NCBI RefSeq assembly: GCF_016185115.1
Contig: NZ_JACPOF010000017.1
Location: 124,001 to 188,000 of the forward strand
Source of the DNA: Polaromonas sp.
Lineage (GTDB): Bacteria > Pseudomonadota > Gammaproteobacteria > Burkholderiales > Burkholderiaceae_C
Direction: 5' to 3'
DNA length: 64,000 bases
Shown piece by piece: positions 17,617 through 26,712 of this stretch. The notes under the pieces are model-generated. The model saw only the letters and a list, made by a program, of their open reading frames with translations. It was not told where the DNA came from and ran no database searches. The position numbers and the translations under genes were made by a program. How positions within the stretch are numbered: position 1 is the first letter of the stretch; each line of letters opens with the position of its first letter.

Positions 17617-18591
17617 ATGACCCCTCGTTTTATTCTTGCTGTGACCGATTTCTCCAGTCACGGAACCCGGGCGCTGGAGCGCGCGGCGTTACTGGCTACC
17701 GAGCACGGTGCAGTCCTCACCCTGGCCTGCCTGGCCCACCCCACAGACGTGCAGCCACCCGATGCGGCAGACTGGCTTGGCCAGCACGCCCGGCAGCTTG
17801 CGCAATTGCACGGCATCGAGGTTCGCGCTGCAGCCCGCGTGGCACACACTGTCGATGCGCTTTTGCCCGAGGTGCGCGCTGCCGACCTTGTGGTGTGGGG
17901 CGTTGCACCGATGCGCAGCCTGCGGTCGTTCTTCATGGGCCAGCCTGTCGATGAACTGCTGCGCAGCGCCAGGCGCCCGGTTCTGCTGGCGCGCCGCCGC
18001 GCTGAACAACCTTACCGCAAGCTGCTGGTCGCGGTTGATTTCACTGAAGCTTCACCCTCCCTTGTGGAGGTGGGCAGCGCCATCAGCAAGACGGCACAAG
18101 TGGAACTCTTCCACGCTATCGACACCACCAATGAGCGCAAGCTTCGGCAGGCCGAAGTCCAGGAGCGCCATATCAGGGTCTACCGCGATCAATGCCTGCG
18201 ACACGCACAGGACAGGATGGTGCGACTCACCGATTCGTCTGACGCGAGACGCAACCGCGTGCAGTCGGCCATTGGGCGCGGAGACCCCTCATCGCAGGCG
18301 GTCGTGCAACAGCAACGCAGCGGCTCGGACCTGGTCGTTGTGGGCAGACACCCTGCCTCTGCCTTCTCGGACCTGATGTTCGAGAGCGTGTCAGCCCGGA
18401 TTCTGAATGTCTCGGCCAGGGATGACACACGCAGCGATGTCCTGATCGTGCCGCACAACTGGCAACCTGCGCTGGTCAAGCAGGCCTTCGTCCGGCACGC
18501 AGCCTCGCAAGCCATTGCGCCGCGGATAAGGGCCGGGGCACCAAAGGCACCTGCCGGGCCCAACCCCGCAGCGCTTCCATCCGGCATCTGA
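17617..18591 (+). CDS. tandem universal stress protein (UspE-like)
   Basis: 324 residues from ATG 17617, preceded by AAAGGAG; a longer in-frame extension upstream lacks a ribosome site and overlaps the Rnk-type gene. Two USP domains: about 1-125 (FILAVTDFSSHGTRALERAALLA ... PVLLARR) and about 132-285 (YRKLLVAVDFTEASPSLVEVG ... SDLVVVGRHPASAFSDLM). The second ends with the nucleotide-binding-type G-x(2)-G-x(9)-G region only loosely kept. The basic, Ala/Pro-rich tail is probably disordered. Cytoplasmic; specific role unknown. Confidence 0.85.
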   Translation: MTPRFILAVTDFSSHGTRALERAALLATEHGAVLTLACLAHPTDVQPPDAADWLGQHARQLAQLHGIEVRAAARVAHTVDALLPEVRAADLVVWGVAPMRSLRSFFMGQPVDELLRSARRPVLLARRRAEQPYRKLLVAVDFTEASPSLVEVGSAISKTAQVELFHAIDTTNERKLRQAEVQERHIRVYRDQCLRHAQDRMVRLTDSSDARRNRVQSAIGRGDPSSQAVVQQQRSGSDLVVVGRHPASAFSDLMFESVSARILNVSARDDTRSDVLIVPHNWQPALVKQAFVRHAASQAIAPRIRAGAPKAPAGPNPAALPSGI

Positions 18592-18691
18592 CAGCCGGGC
18601 GAGGCGAGTCACTTCGCCGCCACCGCACCGCAGCGGTTCGAGCGCGCGTGCGGTGGCTGCGCTTGTGACAGGACTGCGGTTTAATGACCGC

Positions 18692-19309
18692 ATGTCATCA
18701 CCCAACGTCAGCCCCGCCGCAGACCGCAACAAGCAGCCCATCCTCGACGTGCTGCTGGGCCTCTTGCCAGCGCGCGGCAACGCACTTGAAATCGCGTCAG
18801 GCACCGGCCAGCATGTGGCATGGTTTGCCGCCGGCCTGCCGGGGTGGACGTGGCAGCCCAGCGATGCACAGGCCGACGGGTTTGGGTCCATCGACGCCTG
18901 GGTCGCTGCACAAGGTGCGCGCAATGTGCGTGCGCCTGTGGTGCTTGATGTAATGGCAGCCAGCTGGTTTCAAGGCCCGCAGCTTTTTGACCTGATTTAC
19001 TGCGCCAACATGCTTCACATCGCACCCTGGGTGACCTGCGCCGCACTGATGCGCGGCAGCGCGCGGCACCTTGCGCCTGGCGGCAAACTCGTTACCTATG
19101 GCCCTTACCTAGAAGATGACGTACCCACCTCACCGGGCAACCTGTCGTTTGACCAAAGCCTGCGCGAGCGCAACCCGGCCTGGGGGATTCGCCGCATTGA
19201 AGATGTGAAAGCGCAGGCGGCCAAAGCGGGGCTGACACTGATCGCGAGACATGCCATGCCCGCCAACAATTTGCTGCTGGTATGGGCGCGCGAAGAGCCC
19301 TCTTCATGA
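18692..19309 (+). CDS. DUF938 family SAM-dependent methyltransferase-like protein
   Basis: 205 residues from ATG 18692. The family pattern is complete: PAADRNKQPILDVL, the SAM-binding loop LEIASGTGQHV near residue 31, WQPSDAQADGFGSIDAW, DLIYCANMLHIAPW and LVTYGPYLEDD. Methyl acceptor unknown. No signal peptide. It stands between the double-USP gene and the exported methyltransferase gene with about 80-100 bases on each side, so operon membership is uncertain. Confidence 0.88.
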   Translation: MSSPNVSPAADRNKQPILDVLLGLLPARGNALEIASGTGQHVAWFAAGLPGWTWQPSDAQADGFGSIDAWVAAQGARNVRAPVVLDVMAASWFQGPQLFDLIYCANMLHIAPWVTCAALMRGSARHLAPGGKLVTYGPYLEDDVPTSPGNLSFDQSLRERNPAWGIRRIEDVKAQAAKAGLTLIARHAMPANNLLLVWAREEPSS

Positions 19310-19390
19310 CCCCGCATTGGCACATACAAAACCCGCGTTGGGTACAGCCGGTGTAACCTCTGGGAATCAGCCAAACACCCCCAATACAGC

Positions 19391-20242
19391 ATGCAAGCCA
19401 ACCTACGTCACTTCACACCTCTCGCTTCAATCTTTGCCGCCGCGCTGGCACTTGTCGCAGGCCACAGCCACGCGCAGCCCACAGAAGAAGTGCCCTTCGT
19501 CACATCGCCCGACAACGTCACGCTTGAAATGCTCAACATCTCTGGCGTCAAAAAGGGCGACCATGTGATTGACCTGGGCTCGGGTGACGGGCGCATCGTC
19601 ATTCTGGCGGCCAAGCGTTTTGAGGCGACCGGGCTGGGTGTCGAAATCGACCCGCGGCTGGTTGAACAAAGCAAGGCCAATGCGCGTGATGCGGGTGTGG
19701 CGGACAAGGCCGAGTTCAGGGAGCAGGATTTGTTCAAGACCGACCTGGCACCCGCCAGCGTCATCACCATGTATCTGCTGCCCGATGTGAACCTGAGCTT
19801 GCGCCCGGCCATCCTGGCGCTCAAGCCAGGCACGCGCATCGTCTCCCATGACTGGGACATGGGCGACTGGGCGCCCGACCGCACGACCGTGGTTGATGTG
19901 CCAAACAAGGCTGTGGGCCGCGAGAAGTCAAGCAAAATTCTTCTGTGGACGGTGCCTGCAAAAGTAGCCGGCCTGTGGTGCGGCGCGGGGCTGTTCAGGG
20001 GCGCAAGCATTCGCCTGACGCAAAAGTACCAGACCTTTGACGGCACGCTGGCCTTCAGGGACCGCACGCGTCCGCTTAAGGGCACGATCAACGGCAATGA
20101 ACTGCGCACACCGGCTGGCGATAACGGCGAACTGGTGTTGCAGGCCACGGGCGATGCGCTGCGCATCGCATCAGCGCAGGGCAACCTGGCTCTGGCGCAG
20201 GGCCAGAGCTTCAGGCGCGCCACCGGCGACAGCTGCAGCTAG
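19391..20242 (+). CDS. putative exported class I methyltransferase-like protein
   Basis: 283 residues. The first 29 form a signal peptide ending HSHAQP. The mature N-terminal domain has a full SAM-binding motif (HVIDLGSGDGRIVILAAKRF, motif I), VEIDPRLVEQSKANA, FREQDLFKTDL and ITMYLLPDVN. From about residue 170 a beta-rich C-terminal domain follows (KVAGLWCGAG ... YQTFDGTLAFRDRTRPLKG ... LRIASAQGNLALAQGQ). SAM is a cytoplasmic cofactor, so export is unexpected. The protein may be a binding domain, or the signal may be an anchor. A decayed copy of its 5' part lies 3.3 kb upstream. Confidence 0.8.
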   Translation: MQANLRHFTPLASIFAAALALVAGHSHAQPTEEVPFVTSPDNVTLEMLNISGVKKGDHVIDLGSGDGRIVILAAKRFEATGLGVEIDPRLVEQSKANARDAGVADKAEFREQDLFKTDLAPASVITMYLLPDVNLSLRPAILALKPGTRIVSHDWDMGDWAPDRTTVVDVPNKAVGREKSSKILLWTVPAKVAGLWCGAGLFRGASIRLTQKYQTFDGTLAFRDRTRPLKGTINGNELRTPAGDNGELVLQATGDALRIASAQGNLALAQGQSFRRATGDSCS

Positions 20243-20247
20243 CCCGA

Positions 20248-20643
20248 CTAACGTTTCTTCTTTGACCCGTTGAAGGTGATGGCGGCCTTGATGAGCTTCT
20301 TGAAGGCCGCTTCATTGAGCGCATCGCCTTCATGCAAATCAATGGCACGCCTGGTGTTGCCTTCAAGGCTTGCATTAAAAAGCCCTGACGGGTCTTCAAG
20401 CGAAGCGCCCTTGGCGAATGTGAGTTTCACGGCGCTCTTGTAGGTTTCACCGGTGCAGATGATGCCGTCATGCGACCAGACCGGCACGCCCCGCCACTTC
20501 ACTTCTTCAAGCACCCCGGGGTCAGCCTTTTTGATGAGGGCACGAACGTGGGCAAGCGTCTTGCCACGCCAGTCATCCAGCGACTTGATCTTCGCGTCAA
20601 TCAGTGCCGAGGCTGATTCGTCATTACCGGCAGGGTCTGTCAT
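20248..20643 (-). CDS. DUF1801 family protein
   Basis: 131 residues matching DUF1801 (YdhG-like): [60 protein letters not shown] and [14 protein letters not shown]. Function of the family is unknown to me. Its ATG overlaps the stop of the upstream gene by four bases (leftward operon), and it is convergent with the exported methyltransferase, five bases apart. Confidence 0.88.
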   Translation of the reverse strand: MTDPAGNDESASALIDAKIKSLDDWRGKTLAHVRALIKKADPGVLEEVKWRGVPVWSHDGIICTGETYKSAVKLTFAKGASLEDPSGLFNASLEGNTRRAIDLHEGDALNEAAFKKLIKAAITFNGSKKKR

Positions 20644-21257
20644 GGGGTCTCCTTGCTGCCCGTCAGGGCGCAGTACGCGCTGCGTGTATCGGCATCAACC
20701 GCCTGAAGCACTTGCGCATAGGTCGTCTTGTGCCGCATCAGGAGGCGCGCAGACGCGATGTCTTTTGAGTTGCAGAACCAGTGGCAGGTGTGTTGCATTA
20801 AAAACAGCTCAGCCGACAGCGTGAAGGCCTTGTCGCGTGGCGAGCGGCCCATTTCGTTTTTGGCGGCTTTTTCAATACCGCGTGCGTGAATGGCGAGGGC
20901 CTCGCGCACATCGAAGGTGTTTTTGGGGAATATCTTTGTGGCCATTGCAAAGCCGACCGCAAACTTGCTCACGCGCGTGTCGGCTGCATCAAGCGTCATC
21001 ATCTGCGCGCTGAACTTGTTGAACTGTTCGCAGAACTGCACTTCGGCCGTGTCAAGGTAACGCCAGACCTGGTTGCGGCGGTCTTCGTCGGCCTCCCCCA
21101 GCGCCCGAAGATAGCCGTCGGCCAGGGTCTCCATGAGTTTTTCAATCTGGTACTGGCCGAGCTGGCGGCCCAGAAGGATGATGCGCTGGCGCTGCTCCTT
21201 TTTCTTGATGAAAAAGTTGATGGCGAAGACGAGGAATACCAGGAAAATAAATTGCAT
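20640..21257 (-). CDS. membrane-anchored protein of unknown function
   Basis: 205 residues. The first 17 are hydrophobic (MQFIFLVFLVFAINFFI), followed by a positive KKKEQRQR stretch, so a single N-in membrane anchor is likely. The rest is a helical soluble domain with no motif I recognise. It heads a two-gene leftward unit with the DUF1801 gene (ATGA overlap). Function cannot be assigned. Confidence 0.7.
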   Translation of the reverse strand: MQFIFLVFLVFAINFFIKKKEQRQRIILLGRQLGQYQIEKLMETLADGYLRALGEADEDRRNQVWRYLDTAEVQFCEQFNKFSAQMMTLDAADTRVSKFAVGFAMATKIFPKNTFDVREALAIHARGIEKAAKNEMGRSPRDKAFTLSAELFLMQHTCHWFCNSKDIASARLLMRHKTTYAQVLQAVDADTRSAYCALTGSKETP

Positions 21258-21348
21258 ATGCGTAGCTTAGCGTGGTCGGAGGCCGCGCTTGAGATTGTGG
21301 TCATACCGGACTCGGTCGGGGATTCATCCGCGCTTTCGTTTGAATGCG

Positions 21349-21952
21349 TGCCCTTCACGTAGAAGCCGGGGGTTGCCCGGCGGCAAGTCACTTTTCTTTT
21401 GCTTCGCCAAAAGAAAACTAACGAAAAGAAAAGGCGACCCCCAGTCCGCGTCCCCTTCGGGGCAACCTGCGGTGCTCGATTACGCTGACGGGAAAAACAA
21501 CTCGCCTTTGGCTCAAACAAGTTTTTCCCCTTTCTGCTGACTCCATCTCCGCTCCTCGGCGCGGCCAGCAGGGGTTGGGGGAATGAATTTGGATTCGGGG
21601 ATTGTTTCTGTCATCCCGGACTCGATCCGGGATCCATCCCCGCTTCGTTGCAGATGGATTGCGGATCGAGTCCGCAATGACAGCAAGAGGAGATTGGCAT
21701 TGGCTCCTGTTATTGCCGTTATCTCCCCAAACCCTTGGAGAGGAGCCGAGAAGCACAGGGCCAGACGGATCAGGGCTGAAACTTGTCTGAGCGCAACGAG
21801 TTGTTTCAGACCCCGGCTGGACCGAGCATCGCAGGGTGCCCCGCAGGGGACGACGAACAGGGTCGCCTTTTCTTTTCGTTAGTTTTCTTTTGGCGATGCA
21901 AAAGAAAGTGACTTGCCGCCGGGCAACCCCCGGCTTCTACGAGAAGGGCACG
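21349..21952. repeat. nested palindromic repeat island
   Basis: Outer arms of about 92 bases (21349-21440 and 21860-21952) are almost perfect inverted copies; both encode the run GCCGGGGGTTGCCCGGCGGC. Inside, the arms continue at lower identity (AAACAACTCG near 21495, its complement near 21805). The centre is a REP-like pair (21613-21633, 21658-21678). A degenerate REP-like sequence precedes it (about 21299-21325) and another follows (21997-22017). No gene or transposase is present; the 768 bases from 21258 to 22025 are filled by this structure. Confidence 0.85.
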
Positions 21953-22025
21953 AGCGCCCGGACCAGGTCGCGCCATCCCCGCTCAGGTTGAGATGGATTG
22001 CGCATCAAGCCCGCAATGACAGACT

Positions 22026-22766
22026 TCAGGCCTTGACCCTGAAAGGGTTGAAGTCCGTATGGAGGTCGTAATAATCTTCACGTTCCTTCCGCTTGAGAAA
22101 GCCCACAACCTTGTAAGTCACAGGGGTCATCAATATCTCCCACGCAGTCTTGAGCATGAACTGCGCAAACGCGACCTTGATGACATCTTCAAACTGCCAG
22201 ATGCCGGCAAAGGCAATGAAGTAAAACAGTGACGAATCGACCGCCTCACCGACCACGGTTGAACCAATCGTGCGGCTCCACAGCGCCTTGCCTTCGGTCC
22301 AGATTTTCATCTTCGCCATGACATAGCTGTTGACAAAACTGCCGCACCAGAACGCGATGATCGAGCCGGTGGCGATGCGCCAGGCGTTGCCGAAAACCAC
22401 ATCCAGCGCGGGCTGGTAGACCTTCATGTAGTCGCTGGGGCCGGGCGGCAGACTCACCACTACCCAGGCCATGAAAGATGCAAACACCAGTGCGCCAAAC
22501 CCGGCCCACACCACGCGCCTGTCGCGCGCATAGCCGTACACCTCGGTCAGTATGTCGCCAAAGATGTAGCTAATGGGAAAGAACAATATGCCGGCGCTAA
22601 AGGGTATGGGCCCGAGCAGCGGCACATTGATGACGGCCTGCTTGGCGGCGCCTATGAAGTTGGAGCACAACAGCACGCAGACAAAGGCGGCCATGATCCA
22701 GTCGTAATACAGGTAGCTGCGTGGGCCCGCACGGGCGGAGGTACGGGGGGTGTTGTCGGCTGGCAT
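22026..22766 (-). CDS. yhhQ: queuosine precursor transporter YhhQ
   Basis: 246-residue member of the DUF165/YhhQ family, an inner-membrane carrier for queuosine precursors such as preQ0/preQ1, with about six transmembrane segments. Family blocks are LLCSNFIGAAKQ, FFPISYIFGDILTEVYGYARDRRVVW and the ending FMLKTAWEILMTPVTYKVVGFLKRKE. A G/C hairpin (22834-22870 region) lies upstream, but I see no preQ1 riboswitch. It is bounded by REP-like repeats on both sides. Confidence 0.92.
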   Translation of the reverse strand: MPADNTPRTSARAGPRSYLYYDWIMAAFVCVLLCSNFIGAAKQAVINVPLLGPIPFSAGILFFPISYIFGDILTEVYGYARDRRVVWAGFGALVFASFMAWVVVSLPPGPSDYMKVYQPALDVVFGNAWRIATGSIIAFWCGSFVNSYVMAKMKIWTEGKALWSRTIGSTVVGEAVDSSLFYFIAFAGIWQFEDVIKVAFAQFMLKTAWEILMTPVTYKVVGFLKRKEREDYYDLHTDFNPFRVKA

Positions 22767-22883
22767 GGGTGGTTCCCTTCAGGCGAAGCCGGCGATGCGG
22801 GGCGCGTGCCGGGCTGCAGGGATTTTGACATGACAAAGCCCCGTAGCGATCTCCCGCTCCGGGGCCTGTGGTTAGGCTCTGTC

Positions 22884-22949
22884 ATCCCGGACGTGATCCG
22901 GGATCCATCCCCGCTTCGTTGGCGATGGATTGCGGGTCAAGCCTGCAAT
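22884..22949. repeat. REP-like palindrome pair
   Basis: ATCCCGGA-N5-TCCGGGAT (22884-22904) followed by ATTGCGGG-N5-CCTGCAAT (22929-22949), GTCAT flanks outward, lying between yhhQ and the double-repeat periplasmic gene. Confidence 0.85.
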
Positions 22950-22967
22950 GACAGGGCGTGAGAACGC

Positions 22968-23564
22968 TTATCCGCGCGGGTTGATCCGGCGCTCGACCTG
23001 GTCGCGCAGCACATTGAGTTGCTGGCGCAACTGGCGGCGTTCCTGCTGGGTGACCACGCCATCAGACCTGAAGGCGGCCTCGCGTCGTTCGATCTGCTCT
23101 TCACGCGCCATGAAGCGGTCGCCTTCACGCTGGCTGAGGCGGCCGGTACGAACGCCCTCTTCAATGCGGGCGCGCAGGTTGAACTCGCGGCTGTCAATGC
23201 CGCCCAGGTTGTTGCCGGGCTGCGGCACGGCAACAACAGAGCTGTTGTTGATGGCGCGCTCAACCTCAGCGCTCAGGGCAGCTACATCGGCGCGCAATTG
23301 CTGGCGCTCGGCCGGCGTGGCGCGGCCGTCAGACTTGTAGAGCGCTTCGCGGCTCTGGATGTCCTGGTCACGGCGATAGAGCATTTGCGCTTCATACGGC
23401 GTGATGCGGCCAGACTGCAGGCCCTGCTGAATGCGCGCGCTGATCTGTGCCTGCGACTGGTCGATGTTGGGCGTGTTGGTGTTCTGTGCCATCGCCGGGG
23501 TCGCAGCCAGCCCTGCAAACAGCGCAGATGCAATCAGGGATGCTGTGAGAATTTTCGTTTTCAT
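22968..23564 (-). CDS. periplasmic protein with two tandem helical repeats
   Basis: 198 residues; signal peptide ends PAMAQN at about 27. Residues about 42-105 and 131-195 are two copies of one module (ISARIQQGLQSGRITPYEA / LRARIEEGVRTGRLSQREG; YKSDGRATPAERQQL / FRSDGVVTQQERRQL; VERAINN / VERRINP). The SDG-x-x-T-x-x-E stretch looks like a degenerate EF-hand loop. I recognise no named function. AAAGGAG precedes the ATG. Divergent from the LuxR gene across 380 bases. Confidence 0.8.
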   Translation of the reverse strand: MKTKILTASLIASALFAGLAATPAMAQNTNTPNIDQSQAQISARIQQGLQSGRITPYEAQMLYRRDQDIQSREALYKSDGRATPAERQQLRADVAALSAEVERAINNSSVVAVPQPGNNLGGIDSREFNLRARIEEGVRTGRLSQREGDRFMAREEQIERREAAFRSDGVVTQQERRQLRQQLNVLRDQVERRINPRG

Positions 23565-23944
23565 GAGTGGCTCCTTTGTCAGTTTTGCTCGTTTTGAAAA
23601 ACCAGCAATCCTTTCAGTTGGTCAAAGGACTGCGCTAAAACACCATGTGGTGCTCCAGTGCCTTCATCGTGAACGATAAAAGTAAACGCGGTGTAATCCT
23701 GGTCCTGTTTTACCGTGGGTTTACCTGCCGAGTACTGCGCGTATCAGAATGCAACCCGGCCACGGCGCAGCCTCCTACACACAGGCGGCTCAAGCCTGCT
23801 CGACAGCCACCTTCAAACGCTGCAAGGGGTGATCCCGCTGCTGGCCGGTGCAGGGCAATTGCCTGCATCCGGCCGCACGCGGATAATGCATAAAAGAAAG
23901 AAAAGGCTTGCCCCTGCAGGCCGCCACAACGCGACAGGAGACAC
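23565..23944. other. divergent intergenic region
   Basis: 380 bases between two divergent genes; it must hold both promoters. I cannot pick out reliable promoter boxes, an operator or an ORF. Confidence 0.4.
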
Positions 23945-24763
23945 ATGTTTCTGGTTCCCCTGGACAAGCCCGACGACCTGGCGCCAGCGCCCTCGGCAGC
24001 CAAAGAGTTGCACGCTGTTGCGGGCGTGATTTCTGCCGTGCAGCAGGACAACTTTGCGTTTTCTGCCCTCAGTGCGCTGAACGCCCTGCTGCCGCTGTCC
24101 TGGCTGTCTGTTTACAGCCTGCACGCCGACAGCCCGCCGCAAATGCATATAGGCGGCAGCTACCGTGTACCCGACCGGACCTTCGAGGCATTCGATTTCT
24201 ATCGCCAGGGTGTTTACCTGGCCGACCGGACTTTCGACGATGCGAAAGAAAAACTGCAAAACGGCGAGGCCGCCATCACCTACTGGCATGCCAACGAGAT
24301 TCCGGTAGAGCACCGCAGGGGCATCTACACCCGCAACGGGCTGCAGGAGCGCGCATCACTGGTGCGCAAGCGCGATGACGGCAGCCTGCTGGCCATCAAC
24401 TTCTACCGCCATCAGGCGCAAGGCAGCTTCAGCGACGCCGATATCGACCTGTTCTGCCGCCTGGGCGAGCCGCTGATCTCCTGCGTCAACCTGCAGATAC
24501 GGCTTGGACAAGGGCAGGCACAACCAACTTTGGCAGGCCCCCTGGCCACCCTGCCCACACGCGAGCGCGAGGTCTGCGAAAGGCTGCTGCGCGGCTGGAC
24601 GCATGAAGGCATCGCCACCGATCTCGGCATTTCTGCAGGTACCGTCAAGACCTACCGTGACCGCGCGTTTGACCGGCTGGGCATACACCACCGCAACGAA
24701 CTTTTTGCCCTGGCGCTGGCCTGGGGCACGCAGGCTACCCCCGTGCAACCAGCCGCGCATTAG
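23945..24763 (+). CDS. LuxR-family transcriptional regulator
   Basis: 272 residues. The C-terminal LuxR/GerE helix-turn-helix (about 200-260) is clear: LPTREREVCERLLRGWTHEGIATDLGISAGTVKTYRDRAFDRLGI. The N-terminal 190 residues are not a receiver or an obvious autoinducer domain; a GAF-like sensor is possible. It lies 113 bases before and in line with an acyl-CoA ligase / crotonase / Bug-receptor cluster, so it may control that cluster (inference). A CAGGAGAC ribosome site precedes the ATG. Confidence 0.87.
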   Translation: MFLVPLDKPDDLAPAPSAAKELHAVAGVISAVQQDNFAFSALSALNALLPLSWLSVYSLHADSPPQMHIGGSYRVPDRTFEAFDFYRQGVYLADRTFDDAKEKLQNGEAAITYWHANEIPVEHRRGIYTRNGLQERASLVRKRDDGSLLAINFYRHQAQGSFSDADIDLFCRLGEPLISCVNLQIRLGQGQAQPTLAGPLATLPTREREVCERLLRGWTHEGIATDLGISAGTVKTYRDRAFDRLGIHHRNELFALALAWGTQATPVQPAAH

Positions 24764-24876
24764 TACCACGCAACACCACGACCCAAGGGTTTCCCCGGTC
24801 ACCATCGCGGCGGACAGACAAGCCGCCGCCACCCCCATAAGCTTGCCCCAGCCATCAAACGCAGGGAGACAAAAGC

Positions 24877-26712
24877 TTGGGCACACACGGCGTACCAGCC
24901 ATCAGGGACATCGCGGACATACGTGCCATAGAGGCCAGGCCTTACACGGACTTCATGCCGCACAGCTGCGTGCTGCAGGGGCTTGAGCATGCGGCGCACC
25001 TGCATGCAGACCGCACCGCCCTGACGTATATCCAGTCGGCAAACCTTGAGCAGCCCGCGCTGCGCTGGACGCATGCAGAGTTTGCCAACACCGTACGCCA
25101 GGCCGCGCGCCTGTTTACAGGGCTGGCGGGCGATGCGCAGGCACGCGTGGCCATGCTGCTGCCGGCCATTCCGCAGGCGTATTTCACGCTCTGGGGTGCA
25201 GAGACCGCCGGCATCGCCTGCCCCATCAACTACCTGCTGGGCGAAGAGCACATTGCCGACCTGATCAACGCGGCCAACATCAACATACTGGTGGCGCTGG
25301 GGCCGAATGCCGAGCTGGACATCTGGACCAAAGTGCCTGGCCTGATGCAGCGTTGCCCTTCGCTCAAACACGTGCTGGCCGTGGGCGGTGCACCGGCCGG
25401 TTCAGGGGCACAGGATTTCGACCTAAGCCTGGCCGCCATGTCAGGCGAGCCACTGCCAGCGCATCACGGTGATGGCGGCGGGCTTGCGGCCCTGTTTCAC
25501 ACCGGCGGCACCACCGGCCAGCCCAAGCTGGCGCAGCACACCCATGCCAACCAGCTGCATGCGGCCTGGGGCGCGGCCTGCATGTACGGCGCGTCTGAGA
25601 AGGACGTGGTGCTCAATGGGTTTCCGCTGTTTCATGTGGCGGGCTCGTTTGTGTATGGCCTGTCGACCCTGCTGGCGGGCGGCGAGGTGGTACTGCCCAC
25701 GCTGCTGGGCATGCGCAACACTGCTTTTACAAAGGCCTACTGGAAGTTTGTCGAGCGTCACCGCATCACCCTGCTGGCCGCAGTACCGACCATCATCTCG
25801 ACGCTGATGACGATTGAAAAAAACGGCGAAGACCTTGCCAGCGTGCGCTGCCTGCTGACGGGGGGTTCACCCCTGCCTACCGAGCTGGCAGATGCATTCG
25901 AGCAGCGCATGGGGATTGGCGTGCGCAACATCCTGGGCATGACAGAGTGCGCCGGCGTGATTGCGATTGAACCCATCGCTGCGCCACGCATCGCCGGCTC
26001 TGTGGGCTTGCCGCTGCCGTTTACCGAGGTGCAGGTGAGTACCGAAGAAGGCATTTTGCGTTTGCGCGGCCCCAACGTCGGTCCGGGCTACACCAACGCG
26101 GCCAGCAATGAAGGCGTGTTCAGCGCTGATGGCTGGCTGGTCACGGGCGACATCGGCCACATTGATGCTGCCGGGCATGTGTTTGTCACGGGCCGCGCCA
26201 AGGACGTGATCATCCGCAGCAGCCACAACATCGACCCTGCCGTGATTGAAGACGCATTGCTGCGACACCCCGCTGTGCTGCTGGCAGCGGCCGTGGGCGC
26301 GCCGGATGAATATGCGGGCGAGATCCCTGTGGCGTATGTGTCACTGCGGCCCGGATGCACCGCTGATACGGCAGAGCTGTCGGCCTTTGCACAGCAGCAC
26401 ATCCCCGAACGGCCTGCCTACCCCAAAGCCATACACATACTGCCAGCCCTGCCGGTCACGGCCATAGGCAAACTCTTCAAACCCGAACTGCGTGTGATGG
26501 CGACCCAGGCCGTCATGGAAGAGCAGCTGCAAAAAAACGGCCTGCACGCCAGTGCCCGCGTGCATGTGGCCATTGAAGGCCGTGAGCAGGTGGTGCGCTT
26601 CACCATCAGCGAAGAGGCAGCCATGCCTGCACTGCGCGCCATGATGCAGGGCTTTGCGCTCAAGTACCACATTGACCCCGTCACCAGGCCGCTGGAGGCG
26701 CAAACAGCATGA
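24877..26712 (+). CDS. acyl-CoA synthetase (AMP-forming)
   Basis: 611-residue member of the ANL superfamily that activates a carboxylic acid to acyl-CoA via an acyl-adenylate. The P-loop-like AMP motif FHTGGTTGQPKLAQHTH is at about 207-223, with later blocks NILGMTECAG, DGWLVTGDIGHID and GRAKDVIIRSSHNIDPAVIEDAL. Catalytic Lys is expected in VTAIGKLFKPELR near residue 530. The last 70 residues exceed a minimal ligase. TTG start with GGGAG eight bases before. Stop overlaps the crotonase ATG. Substrate unknown; fatty or aromatic acid are both possible. Confidence 0.88.
   Translation: MGTHGVPAIRDIADIRAIEARPYTDFMPHSCVLQGLEHAAHLHADRTALTYIQSANLEQPALRWTHAEFANTVRQAARLFTGLAGDAQARVAMLLPAIPQAYFTLWGAETAGIACPINYLLGEEHIADLINAANINILVALGPNAELDIWTKVPGLMQRCPSLKHVLAVGGAPAGSGAQDFDLSLAAMSGEPLPAHHGDGGGLAALFHTGGTTGQPKLAQHTHANQLHAAWGAACMYGASEKDVVLNGFPLFHVAGSFVYGLSTLLAGGEVVLPTLLGMRNTAFTKAYWKFVERHRITLLAAVPTIISTLMTIEKNGEDLASVRCLLTGGSPLPTELADAFEQRMGIGVRNILGMTECAGVIAIEPIAAPRIAGSVGLPLPFTEVQVSTEEGILRLRGPNVGPGYTNAASNEGVFSADGWLVTGDIGHIDAAGHVFVTGRAKDVIIRSSHNIDPAVIEDALLRHPAVLLAAAVGAPDEYAGEIPVAYVSLRPGCTADTAELSAFAQQHIPERPAYPKAIHILPALPVTAIGKLFKPELRVMATQAVMEEQLQKNGLHASARVHVAIEGREQVVRFTISEEAAMPALRAMMQGFALKYHIDPVTRPLEAQTA

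Noticed and set aside
22767..22870. preQ1 riboswitch upstream of yhhQ
   Set aside because: Looked for because yhhQ imports queuosine precursors. A GC hairpin is present but none of the preQ1 class consensus sequences can be recognised.
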